From assembly GCF_020400825.1 (NCBI RefSeq), contig NZ_JAINVH010000001.1:124001-188000 (forward strand): 64,000 bases of DNA, given 5' to 3'. The notes beneath the pieces were generated by a model. That model saw only the letters and a program-made list of their open reading frames with translations. It was not told where the DNA came from and searched no databases. Shown here piece by piece: positions 62,570 through 64,000 of the stretch (its first letter is position 1; each line of letters opens with the position of its first letter). Source of the DNA: Streptomyces sp. HPF1205 (GTDB lineage Bacteria > Actinomycetota > Actinomycetes > Streptomycetales > Streptomycetaceae). The position numbers and the translations under genes are program-made.

Positions 62570-63202
62570 ATGAACCCGACGAAGCCTGTGGAAAACCGGC
62601 GCGAGCAGATCCTCAGGGAGGCGGCACGGCTCTTCGCCGAGCGCGGATTCCACGGGGTCGGCGTGGACGAGATAGGGGCCGCGGTCGGCATCAGCGGTCC
62701 CGGCCTCTACCGGCACTTCCCGGGCAAGGACGCCATGCTCGCCGAGCTGCTCGTCGGGATCAGCGACCGGCTGCTGGCCGCGGGCCGTATGCGGGTGGCT
62801 GAGACCCCCGACCCGCTGCGCGCGCTGGACGCCCTCATCAGGGGGCACATCGACTTCGCCATCGACGACCGTCCCCTCATCACGCTGCACGACCGCGAGC
62901 TGGACCGGCTGCGCGAGTCCGACCGCAAACTTGTCCGCCAGCTTCAGCGGCAGTACGTGGAGGAGTGGGTCGGTGTGGTCCGCCGGGTCTATCCCGGCGC
63001 CACGGAGCTGGAGGTGCGCGCCGCCGTCCACGCGGTGTTCGGCCTGCTCAACTCGACCCCCCATCTCGGTGGGCAGGGCGCGGAACCCGACCGGGCGGCC
63101 ATGGCGGCCCTGCTGCACCGCCTGGCGCTGAGCGCTCTGGAGGCTCTGGAGGGCGGCCCGGCGGGTCTGCGGCCCTGGACAGCCGACCGGACCGGCGGGT
63201 AA
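62570..63202 (+). CDS. TetR family regulator of the catabolic operon
   Basis: A 210-aa protein. The N-terminal helix-turn-helix is REQILREAARLFAERGFHGV and DEIGAAVGISGPGLYRHFPG. The C-terminal domain is of the SACE_7040/AccR-like type found beside acyl-CoA carboxylase and dehydrogenase genes in actinomycetes. The ligand is likely an acyl-CoA of the pathway (inference). The start is the ATG at 62570 rather than 62552. It is divergent from the four-gene leucine-type operon across a 45-bp palindrome and also lies just upstream of a second acyl-CoA dehydrogenase. Confidence 0.88.
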   Translation: MNPTKPVENRREQILREAARLFAERGFHGVGVDEIGAAVGISGPGLYRHFPGKDAMLAELLVGISDRLLAAGRMRVAETPDPLRALDALIRGHIDFAIDDRPLITLHDRELDRLRESDRKLVRQLQRQYVEEWVGVVRRVYPGATELEVRAAVHAVFGLLNSTPHLGGQGAEPDRAAMAALLHRLALSALEALEGGPAGLRPWTADRTGG

Positions 63203-63203
63203 C

Positions 63204-63222
63204 TTACTGAGCGCTTGCTTAA
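63204..63222. promoter_or_regulatory. TetR-type palindrome before the last acyl-CoA dehydrogenase
   Basis: TTACTGAGCGCTTGCTTAA has TTA/TAA ends around a GCGC centre, imperfectly symmetrical. It begins 2 nt after the tetR stop and ends 21 nt before the dehydrogenase start. It does not match the 62503 operator, so it may be bound by another regulator. Confidence 0.5.
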
Positions 63223-63243
63223 CCGGTCGAGGGGAGGCGCGCC

Positions 63244-64000
63244 ATGCGTCGTACGGTGTTCAACGAGGACCACGAGGCGTTCCGCGAGACGATACGTGCC
63301 TTCATCGAGGCCGAGGTCGTGCCCGTGTACGACGAATGGCTGACCGCCGGCCAGGCGCCGCGCGACTTCTACTTCAAGCTCGGCGAGCTGGGCGTCTTCG
63401 GTATCGAAGTGCCCGAGGAGTACGGCGGCGCGGGGGAGAACAGCTTCAAGTTCCAGGCCGTCATCAGCGAGGAGTGCGCCCGGGCCGGCGTGAGCTTCGG
63501 CGGCAGCGGCGTCCACGTGGGCCTGTGCCTGCCGTACCTGATGGCGTATGCCACGGACGAGCAGAAGAAGCGGTGGCTGCCCGGCTTCGTCAGCGGCGAG
63601 ATCATGTTCGCCATCGCCATGACCGAGCCAGGAACGGGCTCCGACCTGGCCGGCATGAAGACCACCGCCAGGCTCGCGGCCGACGGCAGTCACTACGTCC
63701 TCAACGGCGCGAAGACCTTCATCACCGGCGGCGTCCACGCCGACCGCGTCATCGTCTGCGCCCGCACCGCGCCGCCCTCCCCCGAGGACCGCAGGGCCGG
63801 CATATCCCTGTTCGTGGTCGACACCAAGGCCGCGGGCTACGCGGTCGGCCGCAAACTCGACAAGCTCGGCCTGAAGGCGTCCGACACCGCGGAACTGTCC
63901 TTCACCGACGTCAAGGTGCCCGTCGAGGACCTGCTCGGCGAGGAGGGGAAGGGCTTCTCGTACCTCGGCCAGAACCTTCCCCAGGAGCGCCTCGCCATCG
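63244..64000 (+). CDS. Acyl-CoA dehydrogenase, 5' part
   Basis: The first 252 codons of an FAD-dependent acyl-CoA dehydrogenase; it continues past the right end of the window. It has FGIEVPEEYGGAGENSFKFQ, FAIAMTEPGTGSDLAGMKTT (FAD/substrate loop), VLNGAKTFITGGVHADRVIV and ELSFTDVKVPVEDLLGEEG. It is clearly different from the other dehydrogenase at 56396, so it is a paralogue with another chain-length preference. The ATG at 63244 has GGGGAGG upstream. The catalytic Glu near the C-terminus is not in the window. Confidence 0.9.
   Translation, partial: MRRTVFNEDHEAFRETIRAFIEAEVVPVYDEWLTAGQAPRDFYFKLGELGVFGIEVPEEYGGAGENSFKFQAVISEECARAGVSFGGSGVHVGLCLPYLMAYATDEQKKRWLPGFVSGEIMFAIAMTEPGTGSDLAGMKTTARLAADGSHYVLNGAKTFITGGVHADRVIVCARTAPPSPEDRRAGISLFVVDTKAAGYAVGRKLDKLGLKASDTAELSFTDVKVPVEDLLGEEGKGFSYLGQNLPQERLAI

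Overview
The window is high-GC actinobacterial DNA and almost certainly chromosomal DNA of a Streptomyces species. The support is dense GC-rich coding with GTG/ATG starts, purine-rich ribosome binding sites, and an adpA gene that carries a TTA (bldA-dependent) codon. There is also a textbook CebR-controlled cellobiose operon, and three tRNA genes without an encoded CCA. From memory, the order acyl-CoA catabolism, glmS, adpA-orn, ceb operon is the conserved core arrangement of streptomycetes. I saw no phage integrase, transposase, rRNA operon or CRISPR array.

Layout. 0-13 kb: the end of a fumarylacetoacetate-hydrolase-family gene; a divergent Gfo/Idh/MocA oxidoreductase and ROK repressor with a near-perfect palindrome between them; a NagD-like HAD phosphatase; a class F sortase with a probable surface substrate; a GAF-ANTAR protein; a 1010-aa FAD/Fe-S dehydrogenase; a membrane PP2C phosphatase; a secreted M1 peptidase; a Cys-rich pentapeptide-repeat protein. 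13.15-24.8 kb: a segment bracketed by two inverted ~500-nt repeats, each holding an identical tRNA-Lys(CTT). Inside lie IclR and AraC regulators (the latter with a TTA codon), a flavin-dependent oxidoreductase, a GGDEF-EAL protein, two tandem secreted metalloproteases, an OsmC peroxidase and a secreted tripeptidyl-aminopeptidase-type hydrolase. 24.8-34.6 kb: a prim-pol-like protein; a three-gene operon of Cas4/Dna2-type Fe-S nuclease, unknown 523-aa protein and SF1 helicase; then a PAP2 phosphatase/TetR pair, a histidine phosphatase, a small hypothetical gene and a spermidine-synthase-like protein.

34.7-48.3 kb is a cellulose utilisation block. It holds bglC, cebG, cebF and cebE, the divergent repressor gene cebR, and (past an alcohol dehydrogenase and a DNA glycosylase) a GH5 endoglucanase and a GH48 exocellulase, both with CBM2 modules. 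Four CebR-type operators (GTGGGAGCGCTCCCAC or close variants) lie in front of cebE, cebR, GH5 and GH48. Secreted cellulases release cellobiose, CebEFG imports it, BglC cleaves it, and CebR senses it.

48.4-64 kb: tRNA-His, orn and the developmental regulator adpA with a long upstream region, a universal stress protein, glmS and a secreted GH20 hexosaminidase. A leucine/isovalerate-type catabolic operon follows (carboxyltransferase, biotin carboxylase, HMG-CoA lyase, acyl-CoA dehydrogenase), divergent from a TetR regulator across a 19-bp-arm palindrome. A partial second acyl-CoA dehydrogenase runs off the right end.

Most noteworthy for follow-up: the nuclease/unknown/helicase operon, the inverted tRNA-Lys repeats with an identical 77-nt nested palindrome at their inner ends, and a sortase substrate with a non-canonical LLATG signal.
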